A stretch of 64,000 bases of DNA from Acheta domesticus (lineage: Eukaryota > Arthropoda > Insecta > Orthoptera > Gryllidae): contig JAHLJT010004567.1 of assembly GCA_031308135.1 (NCBI GenBank), positions 33,880,115 to 33,944,114 of the forward strand, in the 5' to 3' direction. Position 1 is the first letter of the stretch, and each line of letters opens with the position of its first letter. The position numbers and the translations under genes were made by a program. Below the pieces are notes generated by a model. That model saw only the letters and a list, made by a program, of their open reading frames with translations, made no database searches and was not told the DNA's origin. Of this stretch, positions 43,765-54,614 are shown piece by piece.

Positions 43765-44205
43765 AAACACCAATGATTGTGACCATCCTTCAACATTTGA
43801 GATAATGTATTGATCCCCTTTCCTGAGGAACACAATTTCAACATAGAATCGCACACCCTCATGAAATGCAGAGTAGGAGGTAATCTAACTCGCCAGGAAG
43901 CATTAAATGCAGCTATTCGGGCGGAGAGAGCACTCAGATAGCGCAGGGAAGCATTTGCAGATGATGTCGACACTGAAGGGGCAGTTAGGAGATTTGTAGA
44001 ATAATGACCGTCGTTACCAATATGACCTGCACCTGCCCGTGTCCATTTACATGCACTTCTGCAAATAGAGGTTGACAATTTCGCGGATTATGTGGACTTT
44101 GTGATAATTGTGGAATAATCAGACACCAAGCAAAGGGCTGTCGTTGTCTCGGGCTGTCGTTCTTTAGGAAGACGATGATGAGAACATAAGACCTACTTCT
44201 CATAT
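43765..44205 (+). pseudogene. Gag-like retroelement remnant with CCHC zinc knuckle
   Basis: From 43801 one frame reads DNVLIPFPEEHNFNIESHTL, then LTRQEALNAAIRAERALR before a stop. This resembles the end of a Gypsy-type Gag domain (the [AL]-x-E-R run after a leucine-rich segment). About 150 bp on, in a different frame, CDNCGIIRHQAKGC at 44100-44141 is an exact C-X2-C-X4-H-X4-C zinc knuckle. At least two stops and one frameshift separate the pieces. No protease or polymerase is found nearby. The zinc knuckle spacing is strong evidence of a nucleocapsid-like origin; the Gypsy assignment is tentative. Confidence 0.55.
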
Positions 44206-44744
44206 CTGTTCGCAGAGAATGTAGCTCCTTTTTGCACCAAATCCGTAATGAATGTGTTCAATGTTAGATTTCAAATTAGTTGTAGTAAATTCAGGAATTT
44301 TATAAAGATAACATTTTTCAAGTCGGTTTCAAACGTTTTTTCAAAAGTTTATTTGACTGCGTATTAAAAATTATCAATACGAAGTTACAAGAAAAACTCA
44401 ACTTGTAATAATTAGAAGAAAAAAAAGTAAATTTTCATAGCGTGACCCCTGCAGGATGAACACAATTGGTCGATGGTAAGTGCTGCACACGCCCATGGCC
44501 TTGACGCTTGTTGACATGTTTAAAAATGTTTTTTTTCTTTCTAATGTAATTTTTACAATTATAATCTTTTCATATATTATCTTATTCTTTCAAAGTTAAT
44601 TCAAAATTATTACAATGGAAATAAAAAAAGAATTACAAGCATGATGTACGTCTAAACACTTTTTTGAGACCTAAAATTTCTTTAAATGTTTTTCTTTACA
44701 AATAGTAAAAATAATGAAAGTCTGTTTTCGACATGCAAATCAGG
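44206..44744. other. A+T-rich sequence without gene
   Basis: Nothing recognisable, apart from GCGTGACCCCTGCAGGATGA at 44440, which has no partner in the window. Confidence 0.5.
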
Positions 44745-45520
44745 TTTTTACTTTCTCGTTATGGAGTAGGGAGAAAGTTATGTAATGTTGCGTGAAAAAA
44801 ACTGCGAATTTTCGGCAGAAAAACTCTTATTACAAGGCCCTGCTGTAGAAAAAGTGGATGAATCCAGTTGCTAAATTTAGAAAAAATCTAACATGTTGTG
44901 TAGCCAAAACACATGTTTTGTGCTCCTTTGATACCGAAAAATCGAATGACGGCAAAACGTTTAATTGTCCATCTGTCCCTCCCTCCCTCCGTCTGCCCGA
45001 CAGACTGGGAATAACGCTAGCTGCTGAACCGTTCAGCAGATTTTCTCCGAAATTGGTTTCCCAATCGATCTGACTGACCTGATGGCCCCTTGAATTTGAA
45101 ACCGATATTTTAATTTTCGGAGATACCTTACATGAAGCCACTGGGACATTTTCAAAATTATCAAAAAAACGGTTCCATCGTTTTTGATGAAATTTTGTTG
45201 TTGGATGAACAATGGGGGGATGGGTGTAAAGAACGCTTAAGAGAATGGAGCATGTCTCATGTTCGTTGAAAATCCTGACTTTTCCAAAATTTCAAAACTT
45301 CAAAATTTGTTCGGCATCTTCCTACAAGTAAAATATTAAAGATAAATATTTTCCCTTGGTGAAATATGTTCCTTAAAGACCTTCACCCGTTCTTACACTG
45401 AATTTTGATTTCTCCTGTTTACTTTCTCGCCTTATGAAGTTCTTGGTAAGAAAAAGTTATGTAATCGTGCGCCGGAAAACGGCGAATTTTCGCCAGGAAA
45501 ACTCTTATTTCTTCTTGAAA
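44745..45520 (-). mobile_element. Family A, reverse copy with duplicated terminus
   Basis: On the plus strand the order is reversed and complemented: ACTTTCTCGTTATGGAGTAG and GGAGAAAGTTATGTAATG (palindromic end), TTTGATACCGAAAAATCGA, GTCCATCTGTCCCTCCCTCC (the GACG tract), AAATTGGTTTCCCAATCG and ATTTTGTTGTTGGATG. A second palindromic end of the same type lies at 45420-45510 (ACTTTCTCGCCTTATGAAGT then GCGCCGGAAAACGGCGAATT), so two copies or a terminal duplication are juxtaposed. The 103-codon minus ORF (44830-45141) reads through the element and is not a gene I recognise. Confidence 0.7.
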
Positions 45521-45734
45521 TGAAAGGCACTTTTGATTCTTTAAATTTGTTTCAGTTGTGATTTTCTTTATCGCTTCCAAATAGAAAGTGAATGAAATTG
45601 AAAATATAAACAAATTAATGCACACTTAATTTAACGCACACTTGACTGAAACAAATTCGTGAACGCGTCGGAATGGTAATCACAGTTTTTTTCGCTCATA
45701 ATGTGATAGTCGATAACACGTCCTCATTTTCGTT

Positions 45735-46285
45735 GATTAATTGTTGGTGATTCCGGGCGCGTCAACTGCTAAGGTTATTAGTCCCGTAAGTGTAGTAGTA
45801 CATGCTTTTCTTCGTGAGGTAGCGATGATCTTCCCCCATGGGACAGCGAAATCCGGCGCCGACCTACCGTCTGCTAGCAGTGTTTCTCCGACCAGGTATC
45901 TCCCTCCAGCAAGCCAGTGCCTCAGCCGCAAGCCGACCGATCTCCCAGCATGTGTAGTAGTGTAGTGCATGTTAAAGTGTGTGTAAATTAGGGTTGAAGA
46001 TAAGACAGGGAAGAGCAAGGAAAGTTCGCGCGCGGTACGTGGCCCGTTTGTTAGGGTACTGCTACGGCATTCGCCTGGTGTTGATTGGAGAAACCACGGA
46101 AAAATTCCGATCAGAGCAACCGGTCGCTAGAATTCTCCTCCTGACAGCTACTGAATTCGACCTAGCCGACAAGATAGTGTCGAAAATCCTACCACTGTTA
46201 GGACTCGAACCTAGGACCTCCCGGTCAGAGACACTGCTGTGACATCTGTTGATACTCTGAGCCACCTCTCTCGGTCCGCCCTTTT
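45735..46285 (-). mobile_element. SINE-B, best full-length copy
   Basis: Minus-strand order, 5' to 3': GAGAGAGGTGGCTCAGAGTA (box A region, near 46270), CTCTGACCGGGAGGTCCTAG, GGTTCGAGTCC (perfect box B, near 46205), TCGGCTAGGTCGAATTCAGT, TGTCAGGAGGAGAATTCTAG, GTGGTTTCTCCAATCAACAC, GCAGTACCCTAACAAACGG, the short A/C tract near 45972, CATGCTGGGAGATCGGTCGG, GGTCGGCGCCGGATTTCGCT and the 3' end GTTGACGCGCCCGGAATCAC. About 540-550 bp, with every block seen in other copies. It serves as the reference for the family in this window. ORFs at 45979-46242 and 46062-46427 are incidental. Confidence 0.85.
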
Positions 46286-48905
46286 CATCTGCGTAGGTAT
46301 TGACCAATGGATGATAAAGAAAATGTAAACAGGACACATCTGACATGCCATGGTTTCTTCCACTCTCCTTCTCAGGCAGAAAATCATCATCGAAAAATAA
46401 CACTGTGATTTGTGTTATTGATGCCATTTAGGGAGAAATTATATTCTAAAGGTCGTGCAAAGCAATCAGAAACGCCTAAAATATAGTATCAAGTGTCGTT
46501 TTGAGAATAACGTAAGCATTTTATGTACCAACATCTGATGCTATTTTATTACTGTGCAATTACTGTGTACATGGGGGTTAGCAAATACACTTCTTCCAGA
46601 GTCAAGGAAGCAGCTATAATTTTGATTTTTATAAAAACACAAAATGGGACGTGAAAGCCAAGGCTAATATGAAGAAGAGGAATTCAGTTTTAATTATAAC
46701 AAATATTTTGAAACAATCCTAAATTTTCTCAAATATGTATATAATCTGTCCACATGCTGGACAAGCCATTTGAAAACTGTCCCTTTATTTATATTAATAT
46801 TTTTAATATAATTTATTAGCAAGGGCAATATAAATATTACTAATAGTATTCATATATTTATTCTTACGTAAATAATCTATGTTCTTTTTCTTGCTGCTTT
46901 TGCCCTGCTTTGCTCATGAATTTATTTATTTATTTAACAATCTACTTTTATATCACTATTATCGCATTGCCTGCTAATATTAATAATAATTATTGTTCAA
47001 CATATTCCGACATCTGAGGTCAACATACGATCAAACTAATACCTACTTTTTTGTATGCAGATGGGTTGTCCACACAGATCAGTGATTTCTGAAAAACTTA
47101 TCTACTGAAAGGACTGTTTGATTGACTACAAATATCATCAATTGATTAGCCTTCTTTTCAAGTGAATATAATATTTATTAATTTATTCGAATAATCACAT
47201 ATTTAATTTTGAGCTCATTTAAATGAATATTTAACTTTGATATTAACCTGTTTTGTGCAAAATTCAATTAAATTGTCCTTCATTATTTACGTATCATCTT
47301 TGCGCGCACATGATGTCTTCTCAGATGAATCCGGTCGTAGAGAATGTTCAGAGTCCTTTGATGTCTTCTATCTTTACACGTTGCATGAAATTACCTACAA
47401 TTTAATTGGAATTTCTTATTTGGGGAATATTACTAAACAGCAATTATTTATGATACTGTCTAATTCTCAATAAGTCCTCCGAATGATGTTCGACGAAATG
47501 TCCGCATAAATTACTCTTCCCTACTACCCAGAACGGGCGGGTTCCTCATCGCGCTACTCTCTAACATTTACAAATAAATTATTCAACTCTTATAATAACT
47601 AGGGACTTTTTTCTTATGTAAATACTATCTGATAAATAGCATTCGTTGCCTATTATTTGAACATTGAATTTAAACATTGTTTTTATTGTAATATTTAATA
47701 TTATTCTCACGTATTATCAAAAATAGCAATAAACAATATTATTCATTTCCTATCTTTGACGTTACATCCTTGCTACCTCATAACGTCAATATCTGACGCG
47801 TCCCCCATCTAATGCAAAGACTAGAGCATACGTTGCTTTTATTTTCACATACTATGCGTTCGACACGACCACCAGCGGCATAAAGGGGAGATTCTCTTTC
47901 ATCCAGTCATGACTACACCTTCTATATACATAGTTTCTTTTCTCTACAAGGAGATTTGCCTTTCTGTCTGTACAGCCTATAGCATCCGAACTGTATACAT
48001 CACATTCTCCGTGAGTATTCTTTATTTTATATGCGCACCCAAAGGAACTCTATTTCGCCATTAATGATGATAGGTTAGAGTGTGCAGTATGAGGATAAAT
48101 TACTAACGTAGATGGTACTTTCATGAGCGTGGTTCCTGAAACTCGCGTGTGGCCCATCAACTCACTTTCACGCAGTAGGAACAAACAAAACGGCTCGCTG
48201 ACAATTGAAAGTGCAGAAGCTCGCAATATGAAACTGACGTATGCTTCATACATTTCTAGGGTCAAGAATATATTATTTATTATAATTTGTAACAGAAATT
48301 GAAATAAAAATCAGTTCAGTGCTCACACGTCGACCAACTGCAGTTGAATGTAAATGTTTGTCCTTCATAATACTCATTATTTTGGTTCCCACTCGTTTTG
48401 CTCTTATTTTCTGTTCGTTAGCAAGATCTCTACACTATTTTGCATTTCTTCCTCGTCCCCATCGATCACGAACCTATTGTAGTAAACCTTTCGCATCTCG
48501 TTTTGCCAGGGTAAGCTGCTGTATTATTTTTAACGGGGACGTTGCCATTGTTTCTTAATCAATCCTTCCTTGGATTTGAGAAAAATTGCTTTAGATAATT
48601 AGCTAATTTTCTGGTAAGAAACATTCTGTGGACTATGTGATTTCGCAGTTTTTGTTTCATTAAATCAATATTCTTGTCTACTTGAATCCTACCGTCTACT
48701 TGAAAATTCTCGAGACTGAAATGGACATTTCTAATTTTTGTTATTTCTAGTTTTGACTGTTTTCTCTTCTGCAGGTGACCAAACATGTTGTATCCCTGAC
48801 CGGCCTAAGTGGATCAGTGCAATTGATGTCAGTGTATACCGAGATGTTCTAGGACTTGAGTTCTGACGATGGTACAATTTTTAAAACTAACTAGATCGCT
48901 AGATC
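46286..48905. other. Long A+T-rich stretch without recognised gene
   Basis: Short ORFs only (up to 79 codons at 48319-48558 and 47237-47473; 75 codons at 48559-48786 on the minus strand). The last reads as a Lys/Arg/Asn-rich peptide that looks protein-like, but I cannot place it. TTTATTTATTTATTT simple sequence occurs near 46921. No repeat relationship is noticed. Confidence 0.5.
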
Positions 48906-48907
48906 TA

Positions 48908-49062
48908 TTTCAGCAACTGTCTGGAGAATTATAGGAGCCGGCTTCTGTGATCGATTGTTTTCCGTGGTTTCTCGGATCAGCATCAGGCAAATGCCGGAGC
49001 AGTATCCTAATGAATGGACCACGGAGCCCGCTTCCTCTCTTGTCGTGTCCTCATCAATTATT

Positions 49063-49118
<56 letters not shown>

Positions 49119-49345
49119 CACTACACTACCGTACCTGTCGGGAGCTTAGAGTTTGCCCTGCCTGAGGCCCAGTATCGTTTGTATGAGATAACTGGATTTG
49201 AAGAAACCACCAGCCGAGGTTCGGCGCTGAATGCACCATTCAATGGGGGAAAACACAACCACTTCCAGCAATAAAATGCATGCACTACACTTACACGACT
49301 AGTGACCATAGCAACTGACGCTCTTGGAAACCTGAAATAATTTCC
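48908..49345 (+). mobile_element. SINE-B copy, head missing, expanded (CA)n
   Basis: AACTGTCTGGAGAATTATAG, TTTCCGTGGTTTCTCGGATC, GCAGTATCCTAATGAATGG, then the (CA)n tract, TGCACTACACTACCGTACCT, GGGAGCTTAGAGTTTGCCCT, CGAGGTTCGGCGCTGAATGC and ACTTACACGACTAGTGACCA with an AATCAATTT end. Same order as the other copies. 5'-truncated. Confidence 0.8.
49066..49115. repeat. (CA)n microsatellite inside SINE-B
   Basis: About 25 CA units at the internal A/C-rich position of the SINE, an independent expansion from that at 12371-12425. Confidence 0.95.
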
Positions 49346-50249
49346 CAATCAATTTTATATCTGTTTCCTTCTTCGTCACTCATTCTGTCATTCCGTTACT
49401 TTCATTCTCGACCACTTTTTCCATTCACGAGCTCGTCTTCCTTTCTTTGTTTCTTCCTGGCTCCGCCTATTTTTTTTGTTTCCTTCTACTTTCCATCTCT
49501 TGCGAAGTTCCCGGTCGTGACAGTTTCCCTGGCTCGTTATTCTATCGTTCTGGAGCTGAGATCGTTCTTGTCATCCCCACTGCCAAGACAAAATCGCGCT
49601 CTCCGCAGTTATCTTCGCCACCAGTGCCTTTGTCTCCATCACCGCCACCGCTGCCGTCACCGGAATGGTCGCCTGCGCCTTTTTCGTCGATGCCTATGTC
49701 AACGTCACTTCCAGACACATTGACGACTTTAGTGGGAGCGCACAGTGTTTCAAGATCAGAGAAAACAGCAACATTTCAATCTCTTTCACGTGATTATTGG
49801 AATTAATATTGAAGTATATTCAGAGGTGCTGGTACTCGCTGAATTCAAATATAGTATTAAAATATCAAAAACTGGAAATGGTAGATACAGTTTGTTGATT
49901 ATAAACATTGATTAAGTTTTGAATAATTCATGTTGTCGCACGTGCTGCGAGTTACTGAACAGGAATATTATTAAACACATTTAGTATTCAAAACTATGTA
50001 TCCCGAGATCAAATATCATACAATAATATGAGCTAAAAATCAACATTTTTAAAGTCATCACATGACAATCGTTAACTTTTATTTTTGAATTTTGATATTG
50101 TATTTATGATTGGGGACATCGAAATACAGCGAACACTCCTCCAAATTGTTTTCAAATAACTTGCTACAAGTTTTTGAGTCATGGCCGTTTTTTGTCGGAC
50201 ACATTTCTACCATCATTGGCCTCGCACCTTCCCCCTGATGCATTCTAAA
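49346..50249. other. Pyrimidine-rich then A+T-rich sequence; weak ORF
   Basis: An ORF at 49447-49806 (+, 119 codons) starts with a hydrophobic stretch that could pass for a signal peptide (FLPGSAYFFCFLLLSISC) and continues Ser/Pro-rich. The nucleotide sequence is pyrimidine-rich, which by itself produces such Leu/Phe/Ser/Pro peptides. I see no family, Kozak-type context or splice sites to support it. The remainder is A+T-rich. Confidence 0.4.
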
Positions 50250-50815
50250 CACCATGCATCTCACTCCCCCTCATCTTAGATCCCGTCTCACTCTGTCTCG
50301 ACTGACTCGTTCCCGCTCTGCTTCTCCCAGTTTCACCCGGCTCCGTCTCTCTCCGCGTTGCTCATACCCTCTCCGCGTTGCTCATACCCGCTCCGCTCTG
50401 TTCCGGCCTGCTTCACCCCGCGCCGCCCCCCGCTCCGACTCCCCCCGCTCCGACTCCCCCCCGCTCCGACTCCCCCCCGCTCCGACTCCCCCCATTCCGA
50501 CCCTCCACGCCTCGACCCTCCCCGCCTCGACCCTCCCCGCCTCGACACTCCCCGCCTCGACACTCCCCGCCTCGACACTCCCCGCCTCGACACTCCCCGC
50601 CTCGACACTCCCCGCCTCGACACTCCCCGCCTCGACACTCCCCGCCTCGAAACTCCCCGCTCCGACCCCCGCTCCACCACCTTCTCCGCCCCCCGTCTCC
50701 GCCTCCCCACCCCGCTCCGCCAACACGACGTTCCCCTGCCACCTCTGGCCGGCCCCAATCCCTTTCCACTAGTCTCGTCCCGTGCACACCTCCTGGTTCC
50801 ACCTTAACACCTCAC
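50250..50815. repeat. C-rich minisatellite: 15-bp unit with 14/15-bp precursor
   Basis: 50505-50655 holds about ten units of CCGCCTCGACACTCC (15 bp; the first three read CCTCGACCCTCC). 50425-50500 holds units of CCCCCGCTCCGACTC of 14-16 bp. Around 50340-50395 CTCCGCTCTG and CTCCGCGTTGCTCATACC are duplicated. Because 15 is a multiple of three, long ORFs with 5-residue repeats (TLPAS, PRLDT) are open on the plus strand in all three frames and on the minus strand as well. The simultaneous openness of several frames argues against coding. Confidence 0.9.
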
Positions 50816-51175
50816 ATCACCCCCTCATAGCCCCGCCCCCACCGCATGCGGCACCTCCGTGCTCCCTCACAGACCACGTCCCCGCGCCCCGCCGTGGCTG
50901 TGGCAGTGCTCGTCCGCGCGTCCGGACTAAGTGAATGAGCGTCGATCTGGCGAATATGACGGCGCGACGTCGTTGCCTGCAGCCCAAAAGGACGATTCCG
51001 CTCCGTTTTTTTGCGCGCGCGGAGGCTGCGCTGATGGACCCGGGCGAAAGAATCAGCGCGGGCGGAGCGACCGTCGACGCTGGGACACGTCAACGCTCCC
51101 ACGCAACGCTCGCTTTCACGGCACTTCGGCAGCGAATTTTCGAACGGAGCGACTTTCTTGTGGTCTCTCAAGAAT
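50816..51175. other. CpG-rich block
   Basis: G+C-rich with many CpGs, ending near 51170. Overlapping ORFs of 82-137 codons on both strands. It follows the minisatellite as in other G+C-rich parts of this window. No confident gene start. Confidence 0.5.
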
Positions 51176-51257
51176 TTAATATTTGAGAGAATTTCTGTGG
51201 AACTCCCAGTTATCAAAGAAAACAAAGAAAAATATATACAGTACCATAAGAGAAAGC

Positions 51258-51659
51258 ATTGTTACATATGGCTCAGAAATATGGGAACTAACCAAAAAAA
51301 CCCAAAAGTTATTATTGACGATTCAAATGGACTTTCTGAGATGAAGTTGCAGAATATCTCGTTTACACCACAAACGTCATTATGACATAAAGGATAAAAT
51401 GGAAATTCAAAAGGATATAATAGATACTGTAGAACGAAAACAGCTTCAATGGTACGGACATCTGCTGAGAATGCCAGAAGAGAGGTGGCCCAAACAAGTA
51501 TATAAATGGATACCACCGTATAGAAGACGGAGGGGCAGACCATCAACCCCATGGAAACAAGGAATACTGACTGCGATGGCGACAAGAAATTTGACAGACG
51601 AAGATGTAATGGATAGAGAAGGCTGGAAAACAGGAACCGAGAAACATCGCCAGATGTAA
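51258..51659 (+). pseudogene. RTE-type LINE polymerase C-terminus
   Basis: The frame reads TYGSEIWELTKKTQKLL near 51264, a DFLR then an in-frame TGA (about 51336), SCRISRLHHKRH, and KQLQWYGHLLRMPEERWPK, RRRRGRPSTPWKQGI, MDREGWKTG. This Y-G-x-E-x-W ... LxWYGHVxRM ... R-R-GRP ... W ... DR-x-W series is the C-terminal end of many RTE-like and related LINE polymerases. It ends at a stop at 51657-51659. Endonuclease and RT domains are absent upstream, where CpG-rich sequence ends at 51175. The copy is 5'-truncated and carries one stop, so it is dead. Confidence 0.8.
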
Positions 51660-52335
51660 ACCACTCGGATATGTATAAGAGAATACCTCTTACAGGAATG
51701 CATTTCTTTGGACGGACGCTGTTCTTTACGATGAACGGCATTGCCCGACTGTTTCCCGTTCCGTTCATCCGGTGTTTCTGGGGGTGGTTTCGATTTATAA
51801 GTAGCTTAAATAGATGTTCTCGTACAAGTCCAGAGCAAACTTGGAACATAAATAAACATAGCAGATCATCGGAATTGTGTAAGTTAAGTAGGTGAGGTAA
51901 AGTTCTCTTGATAGGTTTCAACCCTTGTTTCCATAAACTTTTAAGTTCGGTTCTTAACGTTTGCAGTGTTCTAAAAGGACGTGCAAATATTTCTTGACAA
52001 AAATGTACCAATATAATACTAATATATCACAGTAAACGTAGAAATCAATCCACGCTAAGGAGGAAAACGGTACGGGATGCAGTCGGACTATGTTTCTTTG
52101 GGAAGGTAAACGGCTTAGGAAAAGCTGACTTCGGGATGCAGTCGGTATACGCCCGAACATACATACCCTGTAAACGGAAACATCCCACAGACAATTTACA
52201 GTAATAATGTACTAAAGACAAGTTGGTGTTTTATTCTTCTCAAACGTTTTCTTCAACTTTCATTTTGGTAGATACGAGAAACATGAGATACTTATTTAGT
52301 CAACATATGGAGAATGCTTAATGACCATAAACATT
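51660..52335. other. No recognised gene
   Basis: The sequence after the LINE stop may include its 3' untranslated part. A minus-strand ORF of 249 codons (51262-52011) overlaps the LINE fragment antisense. GGGATGCAGTCGG occurs at 52075 and 52133. Nothing else is recognisable. Confidence 0.45.
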
Positions 52336-52340
52336 AATTT

Positions 52341-52406
52341 GGAGTCAGGTTAACAGGGCTTGGTCAGTGGAATGCTCCAGTGACCAAGCCCTGTTAACCT
52401 GACTCC
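52341..52406. repeat. Perfect hairpin with 26-bp arms
   Basis: Arm 1 (52341-52366) begins GGAGTCAGGTTAACAGGGCT. Arm 2 (52381-52406) is its exact reverse complement. The 14-nt middle (GTGGAATGCTCCAG) can pair further (TGGA with TCCA) around a 4-nt loop. It is the longest perfect inverted repeat at this spacing in the window, apart from the 26-bp terminal repeats of the 415-bp element. It could be a miRNA-like or other small-RNA hairpin, a tiny foldback, or a recent inverted duplication. Confidence 0.9.
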
Positions 52407-52409
52407 CAA

Positions 52410-54605
52410 AAACTATTTTTTCAACTGTAGCAAATCTGTAGCTAGTTTTCTGATACAAAATTGCTTACTCAGGTGGGTGAGAAATTGTCTTGTTATGAAA
52501 TATCGTTAAAATTCTTTGTTATCTTATACTCGTAACTCAAATATGTATGCTAACAGAAATGGGGTAGGGATTTCGGAGATCAATAAAACGTGTGCAGATT
52601 GTGCTATTCATGATATGCTTTCATTGGTTCACCACTCCGCCAAAGAATTTCCAAGAAAATAGTCTCCTTACGAAGAACGCCATCACGCGGTAATCAGCAC
52701 CACCAAACGTAACTGTCGTAACTTTTACCATACAAAAAGCAATTGGTAGTTGTATTCACAATTCACTCTCATTAATTTGATTATCCGTCAGAGAATTTCC
52801 AATTGGAAAGGATTCTGTCTGCTCCCCCCACAGGAGTTAAAAGGAAATGAGGAGATATTTCAATTCGGTAAATATTAGGTATCACAAGCAAGAGAATGAT
52901 GGTAGAATTCATAGTGTGGAGCTCAAACTAAACAATTGTAAAATTACCTAATAAAACGTGATAATTGTTGGTTTCGGGGCAATAAGTCTGCTGAAATATA
53001 TTAAAAACGAAAATAGCAATACAACAGTAAATTTATCGATTTTTTGTAAGATATATATGTAAAATCAGTAGAATTTACGCTTCTTGATTTAATCAGAGAG
53101 AGAGAGAGAGAGAATAGCATCGAAGTGTGAAATAATAACACAAACCTTAACTGAATATCTTTCAGGAAAACTAAAGGTTTTTCTGTACAGTCATTACGTT
53201 ATGAGAGATTCACTGCTTAAAAGATGCTGACAGATCATGCACTTACTGTAAAGGAGTAGATTCTGTTATTTGAAAAAGAATTCTCCGACTTTGAAACATA
53301 AATTTTATCAAAACGTTTTCTGTAAAATGAGCTCAAAATCAATAATTTTCAGAAAAGCTCACAAGACATTTTTGTCAACAACTACTACAATTTTTTCCAC
53401 GAAAAGCTTCATATAAGATTAGGTTTTACCCGTATATAACATTCTTAAATAGATATTTCAATTCTTCTATTGGGGTAGAGGAAATGGAGGAAAATGTGTT
53501 TTAGGTGATAATAAATAGCAGTTGAGAAGAGGATGAGAAAGAATAGAAAAGTTAGCCGAAACCAAAAAAAATTAGAAGACTAACTACATCGAGAAAGTCT
53601 ATGTCATTCTATAGCGCCACTAGTTAATGATTGTATTGTTTGTGAAGCAAGCCCCTTTTTTTTCGCAAATTTCACAATTGAAAATATTTTCTTCGCATAA
53701 TAGAAGTTGTTTTGGTAGTATTTTGAAAAACACCTCTTCAAAATCAACAAACACTGACCGCGCGTTATTATGATTTATTGAACGACGAAATTTCACCGAG
53801 AGTAAAGGAGCGCAGAGTACATCAGATAGGTCTAATTTCGATAAAAAGTACAAGATGTCAACACCATATTTAATGCTGCGACGTGTTCTTAGTAAAAGCG
53901 TTCATTAATTACACGACGGTTTTAATAAATTTTCCTGTAAAATTCCCGATATTCGGGCCTATCACCTTCAGTGAAATGGAGAGTGTAAGTAAATTTCTTG
54001 AAGTTTTAATGTGATCAGACTCTACACTTCAACATTCTCAAGGCATAAAAATACGGAAAAGAGTAGACACTTTGTTAAGATTTTAAACTCGCGTTTAAGG
54101 TTTTTTTTGCCATTTCAATACATATTTGCAAAACAGTTGCAATACGCATGAGGTCTTTAAAACACAGAATAATAATTTTGTCAGATTTTTCGTTTAAATG
54201 TCATCTCCATTTGTTCAGCAAATTGATGGCACAGTGTAAAACATTTTAGTTTTTTATTTAAAACTTTGCGTATGAATTATTAGCAAAATATTGCAATGCA
54301 ATACATTATAAATTACGAATGGATGGAAAAATAAATCACGGCAATAAACATACAAATTGAATAATGATTTAATTAAATAATAAAAAACGCAAAATTAGGG
54401 CAGCTCGAAGCCAATCTGTTCTGCGCTTGTGCCACCACTACGCATAATGGGAATTTCTGAGCTCTGAGCGTCTAGAAAAACGATTGTGTGTGTGTGTTCG
54501 CGGGGTTAAGAATATGCGAAAATACAAACAACGTTAAGAAACATCTGTTGTATACCTCTTTTAATATTAATGAGCATTAGAAAATATGAACTAACACGAC
54601 TGACA
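52410..54605. other. A+T-rich sequence without gene
   Basis: (GA)n at 53094-53113. The 77-codon minus ORF at 53620-53853 is not recognised. A (GT)n-like GTGTGTGTGTG lies near 54487. No other structure is seen. Confidence 0.55.
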
Positions 54606-54614
54606 CTCCAACTT

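Noticed and set aside
49447..49806. Secreted Ser/Pro-rich protein of 119 aa
   Set aside because: The hydrophobic start and Ser/Pro tail are expected from pyrimidine-rich DNA; no homology or gene structure supports it.
50254..50830. Overlapping ORFs of 114-172 codons with pentapeptide repeats
   Set aside because: The 15-bp minisatellite keeps all plus frames and the minus strand open, so openness carries no information.
51262..52011. 249-codon minus-strand ORF
   Set aside because: Its C-terminal half is antisense to the RTE-type LINE fragment, whose sense frame has recognisable motifs; no domain is seen in the other half.
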